A DNA stretch of 41,566 nucleotides from JADJPL01 sp049315745 (GCA_049315745.1 JBMOJO010000007.1:1-41566); one strand, 5' to 3'; counted from the stretch's first letter, positions 23,822 through 33,237 are shown. Program-made: numbers and translations. The notes: generated by a model from the sequence alone, not told the origin.

Positions 23822-26497
23822 TTAGCGCATCAGCAGGAAAGTGCCCTCCATTGGGTTTAGGGTGCCATCCCTAAGTTCCAGGACGGCTTTATAGAGGAAG
23901 ACCCCGGCTTCGAGCAGCGTTCCCCGGTAGCGCCCGTCCCATGCCCCTACTTCCGAATTGGGGGACAGATCGCTTTCGTCAAAAACCAGTTGTCCCCATT
24001 TATTGAAGATTTGCATACGCCGTATCATTGCCACTTCTGCCGGATCGGCGAAGATCATGATTTTATCGTTGTTGCCATCGCCATTGGGCGAGAAGGCATT
24101 TGGAACAAATACCGAGGCGTTTCGGTCGAGTTTTACGATAATAGAAGCGCCATCGGAGCAACCGAATACATCGGTAATTTTGAGGACGTAAGTTTCGTTT
24201 TTCAGTGCCGAAAGGACAGGGCGAAGGCAGTCGGTACAACTGAGCCCATCTGCGGGCGACCATTCCAGCCCGGAAACCAGCGACAGGGGGATATTCAGTT
24301 TAGGGTTAAGGGTATAGCGCGTTCCCATGCCGATTTTCACCGAGGGTTCGATTTCGGCCATGCGTTCATAACGGGAAGGCATGAGGAAATTTTGAGAGAT
24401 CTGGCAGCCTTTCGCATCACGGGTGTACAGGCGATAGGTTTGCCCTGGGTTCAATTGTTCAAAGATCTGGCTGTTAAAATTTTTACCATCTACTGAATAC
24501 GTATAGGGAGGTGATCCGCCGCTGGCCGACAGGAGGATAAAGGAGCCCCGGAGGTCGTTACAGTTGAATGAAACGGGCTCGAGTATGGGGGGCGAGGTAA
24601 TTTTTATGGGAAAAGTAGCCGAACAACGTCTGGCATCCCGGATCGTCAGCACATACTCGCCTTCTGGCAGGTTGTTGAGGGTGGGGGTATTAGCCGATAT
24701 ATTTTTCCAGGAAAAAGTATATGGGGCGATACCTCCACTGACTTCAACCTGGATGCTGCCGTCGTCTGCGAGTGCACAACTGAGGTTGTTGGTGCGTGTA
24801 ATGGTAGAAAGGGTATAATGACGGATAACAGCAGAATCCGGTGCGACACCGGCGCAGGCTGCATCGGCGAAAGATTTGATACGTACGACACCCGCCTGGC
24901 CGATCGGCAGAAGGTAGTTGTTGTCCTGGATATTGACAACGGTGTCGGGCTTATTGTTCCCGATGCTGTAAACAAAGCGGAACGGCGGCAGGCCGTTCAT
25001 CCGGACGGGCAGCATCAGCGTATCCCCCTGGCAGGCTTCCAGGCTGCCGGCGATACTGGCGGTAGGGGGTTGTCTTCTGGAGATCCGGGCGCTGCGGATC
25101 CGCTTGCGGTTGCAGGCGTCGGTGATGGTGAGGGAAAAAGTACTGTCTTTCTGCAGTTGTACGGAAAATGACTCGGTAGTGGCACCATTGGACCAGGCAT
25201 AGGTATAGGGCGGGACCCCGCCACTGGCACCTGCCCGCAAGGCGGCAGTAGTCCCGATGCAGATCGCCTGGTCCTCGAGCGTAGATTTCAGCAATGGAGG
25301 GTCTTTAATAAAAAACCTCGCCGTATCGCTGATACACGCACAGGGGAAATCCAGCTCGAGGATAATACTTTCGACCTCCTCCTGGATATCGTCAATGAGG
25401 AGCTGGATAGGTACGGCGACCTGGTTTTCTCCGGCGGGGATGGTAATGGATGTTGGAAGGGATACAAAATCCAGTCCGGAGGTTGCAGTACTGGATTTGG
25501 CAACACGCAGGCCGATCTTCAGCGGCTGGTCGGCTTTTTCGCCTGGCCTTCTTTTCACTTCAAAAGATCCGGTATTACAGGCTTCGACCAGGGTATCCAC
25601 GCCATTGGGGGAGCGGGTGGACAAATTGATATTGCCCCCGATATTGAAACTTTCCGCTTCCAGGAAGACTGCCGAGTCGTAATTGCCATCGCTCACATCG
25701 GAGATGACCAGCCGAAGGTGATAAGTTTCGCAGGGGACCAGTTTGAGGGTTGCCGTCAACACGCGGGTATAGCCGTCGTATTCGATGAGTTCGAGGTTAG
25801 GATGCTGTTTCCATTCTATCTGGCATCGGTCTGCATCGCGCTTAGGCTCGTTGCGGACGAACAGGCTGCTGTTTTTCAGGTGGTTGATGGTATTGATGGA
25901 CACATATTCATTGCTTGGCGTCAGCGCAACGTTAGTGGAACCCTTGCTGAAAGGGCCCTGTATTCCAGGCCCGCTTACAAAAAAGCCAAACACATCGTTG
26001 AAGGAAGTGCCAACGAACTCGCAGTACTCCTCGGAGGCAAACACATAGCGGAAAGTGACGATACTGTCCAGTGGAACGAAATCGAATTCGACGCCCACGG
26101 CATCGAAGATAGATGCCGAGGTCAGCCGCCTGAGATCGCCGTCTCCGGATTCGTCCCTGAAATCCCCCCCCTCGTCCCCTACCTCGTTGGGGCCTGCCAC
26201 ATTGCTGATGGGGCCGGTGGAAAGGACGATACCCCGCTCGATTCCGATGATATTGCGTCCATTTTCGAAATAGCCGATACCCTTCTTGTTTCCGATTGAT
26301 TTGATCTGTGAAATATTTTTACAGGCGCCCCCCACAAAAATATCCTGCACCAGGCTTTCCGGGCTGAAGCGGTCGGACGTTCGGATGCCGGCGAGGAGGG
26401 TTTCCGGAGGCATAACGGGCTTCCAGCTCAGTAAGAATGGAAGGCAAATCAGCCATACGTGACTATTTCTTTTAATGCCCATGAGAATTTTCTGCAT
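23822..26497 (-). CDS. Surface protein with choice-of-anchor L and T9SS type B domains
   Basis: This protein of about 891 residues starts with MQKILMGIKRNSHVWLICLP, a signal peptide; the ATG at 26497 is preferred, with 26548 and 26482 as alternatives. The N-terminal third is a choice-of-anchor L domain: ENGRNIIGIERGIVLSTGP, a Gly/Asp/Glu-rich stretch, then SIVTFRYVFASEEYCEF and FNDVFGFFVSGPG. A Calx-beta-like segment follows (ITIPAGENQVAVPIQLLIDD), then several Ig-like modules and a SprB-like repeat (GGIAPYTFSWKN, LPEGEYVLTIRDARRC). The last about 90 residues are a type B T9SS sorting domain (FVPNAFSPNGDGNNDKIMIF, MQIFNKWGQLVFDE, WDGRY). It should be secreted through the type IX system. Ligand and role are unknown. 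It converges on the heptose epimerase with copy C of the palindromic element between them. Confidence 0.9.
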   Translation of the reverse strand: MQKILMGIKRNSHVWLICLPFLLSWKPVMPPETLLAGIRTSDRFSPESLVQDIFVGGACKNISQIKSIGNKKGIGYFENGRNIIGIERGIVLSTGPISNVAGPNEVGDEGGDFRDESGDGDLRRLTSASIFDAVGVEFDFVPLDSIVTFRYVFASEEYCEFVGTSFNDVFGFFVSGPGIQGPFSKGSTNVALTPSNEYVSINTINHLKNSSLFVRNEPKRDADRCQIEWKQHPNLELIEYDGYTRVLTATLKLVPCETYHLRLVISDVSDGNYDSAVFLEAESFNIGGNINLSTRSPNGVDTLVEACNTGSFEVKRRPGEKADQPLKIGLRVAKSSTATSGLDFVSLPTSITIPAGENQVAVPIQLLIDDIQEEVESIILELDFPCACISDTARFFIKDPPLLKSTLEDQAICIGTTAALRAGASGGVPPYTYAWSNGATTESFSVQLQKDSTFSLTITDACNRKRIRSARISRRQPPTASIAGSLEACQGDTLMLPVRMNGLPPFRFVYSIGNNKPDTVVNIQDNNYLLPIGQAGVVRIKSFADAACAGVAPDSAVIRHYTLSTITRTNNLSCALADDGSIQVEVSGGIAPYTFSWKNISANTPTLNNLPEGEYVLTIRDARRCSATFPIKITSPPILEPVSFNCNDLRGSFILLSASGGSPPYTYSVDGKNFNSQIFEQLNPGQTYRLYTRDAKGCQISQNFLMPSRYERMAEIEPSVKIGMGTRYTLNPKLNIPLSLVSGLEWSPADGLSCTDCLRPVLSALKNETYVLKITDVFGCSDGASIIVKLDRNASVFVPNAFSPNGDGNNDKIMIFADPAEVAMIRRMQIFNKWGQLVFDESDLSPNSEVGAWDGRYRGTLLEAGVFLYKAVLELRDGTLNPMEGTFLLMR

Positions 26498-26855
26498 CGC
26501 TGAAAATGTATTGCCCTGGTCTGTTAAATTAAGGCGCGAGGTCCTCATTCGCCGGTGTTCAGAACGATCCGCTCCGTGGAAACCTCATTGTGCAGTGCCG
26601 CGCACAAGAAATCAGTCCAAAGTATTTGCTGTTGCGGAACGCTAATACCACAGAATTTTGATGGATGTGGAAACCATCTGTATGAAGCGGCCACATTCCG
26701 ATGTCAAATTTAATAATTCTTAATTTATTTTTTTTGTTTTTTGTAAATAGCATTTAATCAAATTATTTTATCCGGCTTTTGCGGCATTTTACGGAAGGGC
26801 GATCGGAAGGAATACAGTGAAAGTTTATGCCGGATCAAGTTTTTTTGCTACATTG

Positions 26856-26939
26856 CGCCATAAAGTTTTGAGTGGCGAGGTATCTGATGCCTATAGGGGC
26901 AAACCCCGGGCGACGAATTTTTTTGCCTCCGGAATACCT
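26856..26939 (+). ncRNA. Weak candidate structured RNA
   Basis: A 5-bp hairpin directly abuts a 6-bp closing stem (AGGTAT/ATACCT) that encloses a perfect GGGG-CAAA-CCCC hairpin and a T-rich single strand. I cannot match it to a known riboswitch or ncRNA family, and stems of this length occur by chance. It lies about 400 bases before the giant repeat protein gene. Confidence 0.15.
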
Positions 26940-27263
26940 TTTTTGCCCTGCTTACCGTTTTTACCTGCTTACAAAGCTGCGCACACAAAGATATGCCCAG
27001 GCCAGTAAAAGTAGCTTTTTTTGACAAAACGGGGAATTATTGCGATGGTGAGTGTATTTCACTGATCTATTGGGTCCCTTCCATTAATCAGGTGCAGCGG
27101 TTCCATCCTTCTGTGTACACTGCGAAAAAGTCTTCGCACCTGTTGGTTCCCTTTCGTCGTGCGCTCGGGAAGCAGAATTTTTCATGAGGGTTAAGGTATT
27201 GGGTGTTTATACGATCTCAAAGCATCTTTTGGAACGGGAAATCCTTAATTACACGGCTTTGTT

Positions 27264-27293
27264 TTTGGAACTGCCTTCGATGGTTTAATTTTG
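27264..27293 (+). promoter_or_regulatory. Bacteroidota promoter of the giant repeat protein gene
   Basis: TTTG at 27264-27267, an 18-base spacer, and TAATTTTG at 27286-27293 fit the TTTG-N17-21-TANNTTTG promoter of Bacteroidota well. It is the best complete promoter in the window. The -7 element ends 41 bases before the ATG at 27335. Confidence 0.6.
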
Positions 27294-27334
27294 AAAGATT
27301 TTTGATCCCATTGCTAATATCTTATTTTGATTCT

Positions 27335-30300
27335 ATGGACAATCTGTTACAAAAAATCTGCCTTCCTTTAATCGGCATCTGGCTTTTTGCGGCTGCGCAG
27401 CAGGCTTCGGGTCAATGCGGGGCGAATACTACGATTTCCCTCCAGGGGGAGTCCGGGACCCTGGCCTATACTTGTGCCGGGGATAACCTGCCCAGTGTGC
27501 TGGGCTTCAGGTCCAGTTCGGTTGGGATACCCTATGTTTTGGCAGTTACGGATGAACAGGGTAAGATCCTGCTGCTTTCTAACCGGCTCTCCATTGACTT
27601 TGATCGTCTCCCGCCAGGAAACTATCGCGTGTATGTCCTGTCTTTTATCGGGGGGCTTCTGGCGCAGCCGGGTATGAACGTTCTTTCAGACCGGCTGGGT
27701 TTTTTATGCTATAGTATTTCTTCAAATTATATCCGTGTCCAACATTTCGTCCCCGATGGTGGACGGATTGGCTTTGCCGATGCAACCGGGGGCCGTCGAC
27801 TGGTCTGTAGCAAAAGCAGTACGCCTGAAGTAATATCTTTTTCGACCGGCAGTTCGGATGCAGGATACCGTTATTTCCTTACCGATGCGCAGGACGTTGT
27901 CCTGGAAGTACTTTCCGGCAACAGTTATGATTTCAGTAATATTGAAGGCACTCGCCGGGTGTGGGGAGCCTCCGTTGCGGGAAAACTAACGATAGGCGCG
28001 GGTATGAACATTCGGTCGGCGGCAATTTCGGCGTCGTGTTTTGATCTTTCGGAAAATTTCCTCGAGATTGTCCCGGTGTTGCCGGAGGAGAGTAGCGTCC
28101 GGTTTGCAGATGCAGGGGCTTTTGTCAGGCAATGCTCGAACGACGGGCGCAACCCCTCACTGTTATTGGAGCGCTCGGCATCCGGGGCTGCACCTTATAT
28201 ATACGTTTTAACGGATGATTCGAACAGGTTCATCCGCTTTATCAGCGAAACTTCTGTACGGTCTGCGAGTTTTGCAGCTGGGCGGTACAGGATATATGGG
28301 CTGTCTTACTTAGGGGAGCCAACCGGAGCGGTTGGCCGGGAGCTTGCCGCTTCGGTGTTGAGTACCGAGTGTTATCAGTTATCGGGGAATTTTGTAGTCT
28401 TAGAGGTTTATGACGTTTCGCCCGGTCAAATCAGCACAGGGGAGAATCAATCCACTAACCTTGTGCTTTGCGCGAACCGCGAGGGCGCACAACAAGCCAC
28501 ATTTAATTTCCCTCAGACGCCGCTGCCAGGTGTTCGGTACGCACTTGTAGTACTTGACGAACAAAAGCGTGTGGTACATCTGGATACGATAGGCCGATCG
28601 GTTGACTTCTCAAGTATCCCCGGCAACCGTTTTTTTGTTAGCGGGCTGGCTTATGAGGGGAGGCTGTTGTTACGGGCGGGGGACGAGTTGGCCGGTTCGG
28701 GTTTTGCAGAGGGGTGTTTCGCCCTTAGCGCTAACACCGTTTTTATTGAGAAAAAAAATCCCGACGGGGGCATTTTGCGTTTTGAAGGAGGCGGTGATAT
28801 CCGGGAGATTTGCTATACACCGAGGGCTGCCCCTGGAGCTTTCCAATTGCGAACGACCGGCCAGGGAGGGGAGAATTATCTTTTCCTGCTTACCGATGCG
28901 GCAAAAAAAATCCTCACGATTTCTTCCAGTGGATTATTCGACCTGCTGGCCTATCCTGGCGGCACTTATCGGATTTATGGCCTATCGTACACCGGTGCCC
29001 TTTCGTTTGCCTCGGGGGCATTTATTGACCAGACCAATTTTTCGGACGAATGTGCTGATTTGTCGGATAATTTCGTTTCGATTACCAAGACGAGCCTCGA
29101 CGGCGCCAGGGTCAGGTTACAGGACGGTCAGGTCGAAGCGCTCGTCTGTGCGATTGGGGAGGGGGTCTCAGAACTCGCGATGGCCAACACCTCACCGCTG
29201 CTGCAATCTTATGCCTACCTGCTGACCGATATGGAAGACAGGGTCGTGCGGGTATTCAGGGACAACCGGGTCGGCTTGTTGCCTCTGGAGCGGGGCAATT
29301 ATCGGGTGTGGGGGCTTGCGTATTCCGGTGAACTGCGCACAAAGGCAGGCGATGTCGTTACGGAAGCGCTTCATTCCGATGGATGTTTTGAATTGTCCCA
29401 GAATTTTGTGCTGCTCAGGCGCAGGATTGTAGAGGGCGGCGCCCTCATTACGGCCAGCGGTGGCACATCTTTTCTAGGCTGTATCGGGACGAATGCCCCG
29501 TTGCTGGTAGAGGCCAAGTTTTCCAGGGCGTATGTTGGGGATCAATCCGCATTTGTGCTCACAGATGTCAATAATGTAGTGCTTAAGGTTCAGACAAACC
29601 CCTTCTTTGCCTTTAGTGGTTTTAGCGCCGGTACTTATCGGATATGGCATATTGCGCATTCCGGAGATTTCACTGCAACGATCCGGGACAACATTGCGAC
29701 GGCCCGTTTATCAAATGAGTGCTATGATCTTTCCGACAATTTTATCACCGTTACGTTGGATAATGTGGATGGTGGTGCAGTGGCGATCGCAGGCGATGTT
29801 TCGACAACCCGGACAATCTGCCTCGGCCAGGGATCTGGCTTTTTATCGCTCCAAAGTAATTCTAAAGCCGGGGCTAACTACCGCTACGTGCTCACCAATG
29901 CTTCGAATCAGGTAATCTTTACGTTGATTGGGTCCAGTATTGATATGAGCGTTGCCCCTCCCGGCGAATACAGGATCTATGGTATATCCTATACGGGCCG
30001 GCTATTATTGGGCAACAACACCAATATCCGGGAGGCGGTGATCTCGGACCGTTGCTACGCCCTTTCCAATAATTTCATCACGATAAAGAACGAACGCGTC
30101 CGCGGGGGGTTGATCACATTTTCGAGCGGCAGTGGGGACGATCGCTACGTCTGCCCGGAAAGTGCCGGTGGCGCTCAGCTTATCGGTTTTCAGCGCGGCG
30201 CTTCACAAGGGGCTTCATACGTTTATCTGATTACCAACGGAAATGGGACCATTGCCGGGGTATCTGCGACGGATTCGTTTGATTTTTCTGTTCTTCCGAT

Positions 30301-32851
30301 AGGGGAATATCGGGTTTGGGGCCTGGCGTATGCCGGAACGCTGCTGGCAAGGGTAGGGTTCAATCCTGCAAGCGGGCCGTTGGTAGAAGGGTGTGCTTCC
30401 CTGTCGGAGAATTCCCTCATCGTACGGAAGATCAACCCGACCGGAGGCAGGGTTACCCTGGAGAACAATGCAGGGGATACGGTTTACGCCTGTACGCAAT
30501 CGTCCTTGCCGCAACGGCTCAGGGTCGTGGCAGAAGGGCTGGCCGGTGGGCAGACAATTTTTTTGCTCACGGATAAATCTTTAAGGATACTGGCGGTTTC
30601 GCCTTCGGGGTTCTTTTCGCTGGATTCGCTGCCTCAGGGCGAATACCGGATATGGTCGTTGGCCTATAATGGGCTTTTACTGGCAAAGCCCGGCCTTCAG
30701 GCGAATAAAGACCCGCTTTCCCAGAGTTGCTTTGGGTTAAGTACCAACACAGTGACGGTTTTCCATGGCCCTGTTGCAGCTTCGGGCATGAGCTTGCGGT
30801 TGACGCAGCCCGATTCGGCAGCGCAGGTATGTGCCGGTGGCACAAATGGCACCGGCGGGATTGTCCTTTCTGCACGCACCCAGACCCAGGGACCGTTCGC
30901 ATTTTTGGTCACAGACACCCTGAACAAGGTCCTTCTGGTGGCCCAGATGCCAAATACGGCCTCAAAATTGGACAGCGCCGGTTATATCAGGGAACTATCC
31001 CTCGCACTCGGTCAGCTTCCAGGAGGACATCTGAATATTTGGGGGCTGGCTTATACCGGGAACTTCCAGGTCAGGGTGGGTGATTCCCTCACAGGCAGCG
31101 CCCTTTCCAGCGGATGTTCTTCCCTTACCCGCGATCCAGCCCGTTTCTTTTTGCCCAAGGTTGACGGAGGTAGGATCAGGGGGGTAGGGTTTGAGAGCGA
31201 TTCCATTTACGTATGTGCAGGCGATCAGGTCCCGGATTCTATTTTCTTTGCGAATTCGTCCCAGGGGGTGGCCACTCAGTATCGTTATTTGCTTACCAAT
31301 ACCGCCAATCTGATCATTGCCGAGCTGACCACGGACGTACAGAACTTCGAAAGTATCGGATTTAACGAGCTGCGGATCTGGGGGGTATCCTTTACCGGTG
31401 CATTTATCTCCAACCGCAACAAAACGCTTTCCTCTGCGGTATTCTCCAATGGCTGTTTTGAATTGTCGAGGAATTTCCTGACGATTTACCGGGACAGGCC
31501 GGTCGGAGGCCAGGTGAGTACCGCCGATAATTCGACCAGCATTTATTTTTGTCCGGGCAGGGACGAAGCAGTGCTGCGCCTGAAGACGAGCAGCCGGTCG
31601 CGGGCAGGTTATGTGTATCTCCTTACTGATACTGAAAATAGGGTGAGCGCGATTTTAAATTCGTCCGATTTCATGCCCGGCAGCATTACGGTTGGCAACT
31701 ACCGCATCTTCGGTTTGTCCTATACCGGGAAGTTGCTGCTGAAACCCGGGGACAAAATTGATATGACACAGCGCTTGTCCTCCAGTTGCTTTGAATTATC
31801 TACTAACTTCATTGCGCTGACCCGCGGCGGCGAAGTGGGCGGCCAGCGGTTGACAACGCTGTTTGGGGATTCCCTGTTTTATGTTTGCCCCGGGGATGGG
31901 GCCAGCGACCTGGTAATTGCTTTTCCTCCGGCCAATATTCCCTCGGGCTCGAGTTATGTAATGGTCATTACAGACGCACAGAACCGGATTATCTATCCCG
32001 AAGTCCGCAATCCGTTGATTGACTTTGAGGGCGCGCCTGCCGGCGTGTACCGGGTTTGGGGGATTTCATACACCGGTATCCTGCTGACACAGTTCAATAC
32101 GGTGCTGGGCAGTAGGCCTTTGAGTTCTGATTGCTATGATTTATCGGAAAATTTTATCACCGTAGTGTCCGAGTTCCCGGTAGGGGGCACGATCAGTACT
32201 GCGGATGGCCGTACCGATATCGCCGTAATAACCGGGGATGGCAAGGCGGATAAAATCGGTTTTGTGAAAACGGGTACTTCTCCCAACACGCCGTACCTTT
32301 TGCTGCTTACATCTACCGATAATACGATTCTTCGGGTGATTAGCGCGGACACTTTTGATTTTGAATCCCTGCCCGTAGGTAAATATCGGATGTGGGGCCT
32401 GGCGTATTCGGGTATCCTTTTGGCAGCGCCGGGGGCTAATGTGGGAAGCTCGCCGTTGAGCGACAACTGTTCTTCGCTTTCGGTAAATTTTGTGAATGTA
32501 GAAGTACAACCGAGGCCTCAGGTGGGGGCGATTACCCGGGGCTTCACGGCGTTGCAGCAGCAGGAATCACCCGCGCGCAGCTTTAAAATGTCCGCTTTGC
32601 CCAACCCAACTTCCGGGGCGCTTCGCGTATATTTCCACTTGGACGGAGCATCGCAGGAAATAGTCCGGCTTCAACTGGTATCGCTTTCCGGCCAGGTTCT
32701 TCGTGTTTTGCATACCCGGGGGGTCATCGGCATAAATGAAGTGTCGCTGGAATTGGACGGCCTGGGAGATGGGATCTATCTGCTGAAAGCCCAATCGGGC
32801 CGGGAAATGGAAATCCTGAAGATCGTCAAGACCGGCTCAGGGGCGAAATAG
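27335..32851 (+). CDS. Giant 15-repeat secreted protein with T9SS type A sorting domain
   Basis: This 1838-residue protein starts MDNLLQKICLPLIGIWLFAA, a clear signal peptide cleaved near ASGQ. The open frame extends 44 codons upstream, but the ATG at 27335 fits both the signal peptide and the promoter. About 15 tandem units of roughly 110 residues follow, each with an early cysteine (VC or IC), a YxYLLTDxxNxVL strand, a GxYRIWGLAYTGxLL core, and a SxxCxxLSxNF stretch before a GG junction. The two cysteines per unit suggest one disulfide each after export; unit 15 lacks the first. The last about 85 residues are a type A sorting domain (LPNPTSGALRVYF, then VSLSGQVLR and GDGIYLLKAQSG). It is probably a long fibrous surface or matrix protein; I know no characterised relative. 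Confidence 0.92.
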   Translation: MDNLLQKICLPLIGIWLFAAAQQASGQCGANTTISLQGESGTLAYTCAGDNLPSVLGFRSSSVGIPYVLAVTDEQGKILLLSNRLSIDFDRLPPGNYRVYVLSFIGGLLAQPGMNVLSDRLGFLCYSISSNYIRVQHFVPDGGRIGFADATGGRRLVCSKSSTPEVISFSTGSSDAGYRYFLTDAQDVVLEVLSGNSYDFSNIEGTRRVWGASVAGKLTIGAGMNIRSAAISASCFDLSENFLEIVPVLPEESSVRFADAGAFVRQCSNDGRNPSLLLERSASGAAPYIYVLTDDSNRFIRFISETSVRSASFAAGRYRIYGLSYLGEPTGAVGRELAASVLSTECYQLSGNFVVLEVYDVSPGQISTGENQSTNLVLCANREGAQQATFNFPQTPLPGVRYALVVLDEQKRVVHLDTIGRSVDFSSIPGNRFFVSGLAYEGRLLLRAGDELAGSGFAEGCFALSANTVFIEKKNPDGGILRFEGGGDIREICYTPRAAPGAFQLRTTGQGGENYLFLLTDAAKKILTISSSGLFDLLAYPGGTYRIYGLSYTGALSFASGAFIDQTNFSDECADLSDNFVSITKTSLDGARVRLQDGQVEALVCAIGEGVSELAMANTSPLLQSYAYLLTDMEDRVVRVFRDNRVGLLPLERGNYRVWGLAYSGELRTKAGDVVTEALHSDGCFELSQNFVLLRRRIVEGGALITASGGTSFLGCIGTNAPLLVEAKFSRAYVGDQSAFVLTDVNNVVLKVQTNPFFAFSGFSAGTYRIWHIAHSGDFTATIRDNIATARLSNECYDLSDNFITVTLDNVDGGAVAIAGDVSTTRTICLGQGSGFLSLQSNSKAGANYRYVLTNASNQVIFTLIGSSIDMSVAPPGEYRIYGISYTGRLLLGNNTNIREAVISDRCYALSNNFITIKNERVRGGLITFSSGSGDDRYVCPESAGGAQLIGFQRGASQGASYVYLITNGNGTIAGVSATDSFDFSVLPIGEYRVWGLAYAGTLLARVGFNPASGPLVEGCASLSENSLIVRKINPTGGRVTLENNAGDTVYACTQSSLPQRLRVVAEGLAGGQTIFLLTDKSLRILAVSPSGFFSLDSLPQGEYRIWSLAYNGLLLAKPGLQANKDPLSQSCFGLSTNTVTVFHGPVAASGMSLRLTQPDSAAQVCAGGTNGTGGIVLSARTQTQGPFAFLVTDTLNKVLLVAQMPNTASKLDSAGYIRELSLALGQLPGGHLNIWGLAYTGNFQVRVGDSLTGSALSSGCSSLTRDPARFFLPKVDGGRIRGVGFESDSIYVCAGDQVPDSIFFANSSQGVATQYRYLLTNTANLIIAELTTDVQNFESIGFNELRIWGVSFTGAFISNRNKTLSSAVFSNGCFELSRNFLTIYRDRPVGGQVSTADNSTSIYFCPGRDEAVLRLKTSSRSRAGYVYLLTDTENRVSAILNSSDFMPGSITVGNYRIFGLSYTGKLLLKPGDKIDMTQRLSSSCFELSTNFIALTRGGEVGGQRLTTLFGDSLFYVCPGDGASDLVIAFPPANIPSGSSYVMVITDAQNRIIYPEVRNPLIDFEGAPAGVYRVWGISYTGILLTQFNTVLGSRPLSSDCYDLSENFITVVSEFPVGGTISTADGRTDIAVITGDGKADKIGFVKTGTSPNTPYLLLLTSTDNTILRVISADTFDFESLPVGKYRMWGLAYSGILLAAPGANVGSSPLSDNCSSLSVNFVNVEVQPRPQVGAITRGFTALQQQESPARSFKMSALPNPTSGALRVYFHLDGASQEIVRLQLVSLSGQVLRVLHTRGVIGINEVSLELDGLGDGIYLLKAQSGREMEILKIVKTGSGAK
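27416..32524 (+). repeat. Fifteen tandem units of about 110 residues within the giant protein
   Basis: The units are diverged at the DNA level but share a strong protein pattern, so the array is old. The core reads LTDxxNxV, then GxYRIWGLAYTG, then SxxCxxLSxNF. Unit 11 is longer (about 125 residues) with an insertion before the GLAYTG core, and its LSxNF element is changed to LTRDPARF. The junction between units is usually GG or SG. Confidence 0.85.
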
Positions 32852-32905
32852 GATGGCGCTCTACGTCCGGCATAACATTTTTAATGCGTTGGCCGTATGT
32901 TTTTG

Positions 32906-32990
32906 TTGCCGCTCCTGGCGCTAACAGATTATTTTGAGTGCCGCTGTATAATTAAAACGTCGCCTTCGGTGCCAAGCGCCAAATGATGCC
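32906..32990. repeat. Decayed fragment of the palindromic element
   Basis: TTGCCGCTCCTGGCG followed by CAGATTATTTTGAG resembles the left arm and stem base of copy C (TTGCCGCCTTCTGCGGCA, then TTATTTTGAG), and GCCAAGCGCC near 32971 recalls the type 2 arm. The long stem is gone. It directly precedes copy D. Confidence 0.4.
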
Positions 32991-32994
32991 TTGG

Positions 32995-33199
32995 GGTTGT
33001 GTAAAAAAGTTTTTTACGGCGCTTCGCGCCAAATTATGTTTTGGGGTTGTGTAAAAAAGTTTTTTACGGCACTTCGCGCCGAATTATGTTTTGAGAGACA
33101 CGTCATTTTCACGATTTCGCGAAGCGAAATCGTGAAAATGACGTGTCTCTCAGAAGAATATTCTGCCGCCGAAGGCGGCAAAAGACTTTTTACACAACC
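32995..33199. repeat. Palindromic intergenic element, copy D (inverted, with tandem 50-bp arm)
   Basis: This copy is in opposite orientation to A and C: the type 2 arm comes first. That arm is present twice as tandem 50-bp units (32991-33040 and 33041-33090, differing at two bases), each starting TTGGGGTTGTGTAAAAAAG and carrying a GGCGC-TTC-GCGCC-type hairpin. The 32-bp stem is 33089-33120 with 33124-33155, loop GAA, with one G-T pair at its base. The type 1 arm GCCGCC-GAA-GGCGGC (33165-33179) leads to the right end CTTTTTACACAACC (33186-33199). It lies between convergent genes. Confidence 0.9.
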
Positions 33200-33237
33200 C
33201 ATGAAACACAAATCAGAAGGATGAACGGGTCCAACCC

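Larger units (their letters stand above)
26498..27334. other. 837-bp gene-free region between divergent T9SS genes
   Basis: No convincing gene lies here; the short open frames have unremarkable composition and no family resemblance. The stretch 26700-26770 is very AT-rich and holds CAAATTTA at 26705-26712, the complement of TANNTTTG, a possible but distant promoter for the minus-strand gene. Between 26856 and 26939 several short stems could form: CGCCA/TGGCG (26856-26860 with 26873-26877), AGGTAT/ATACCT (26878-26883 with 26934-26939) and, inside that, GGGG-CAAA-CCCC (26896-26907). TGCGAA/TTCGCA near 27121 is another small hairpin. The plus-strand promoter lies at 27264-27293. Confidence 0.5.

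Noticed and set aside
26878..26939. Cyclic-di-GMP (GEMM) riboswitch
   Set aside because: GGCAAACC and GCCTCCGG fragments recall GEMM, but the spacing, the GACGCAAAG core and the second helix do not fit.
27416..32524. CRISPR array or DNA-level satellite
   Set aside because: The repetition is at protein level in one continuous frame, with diverged DNA and units of about 330 bases.
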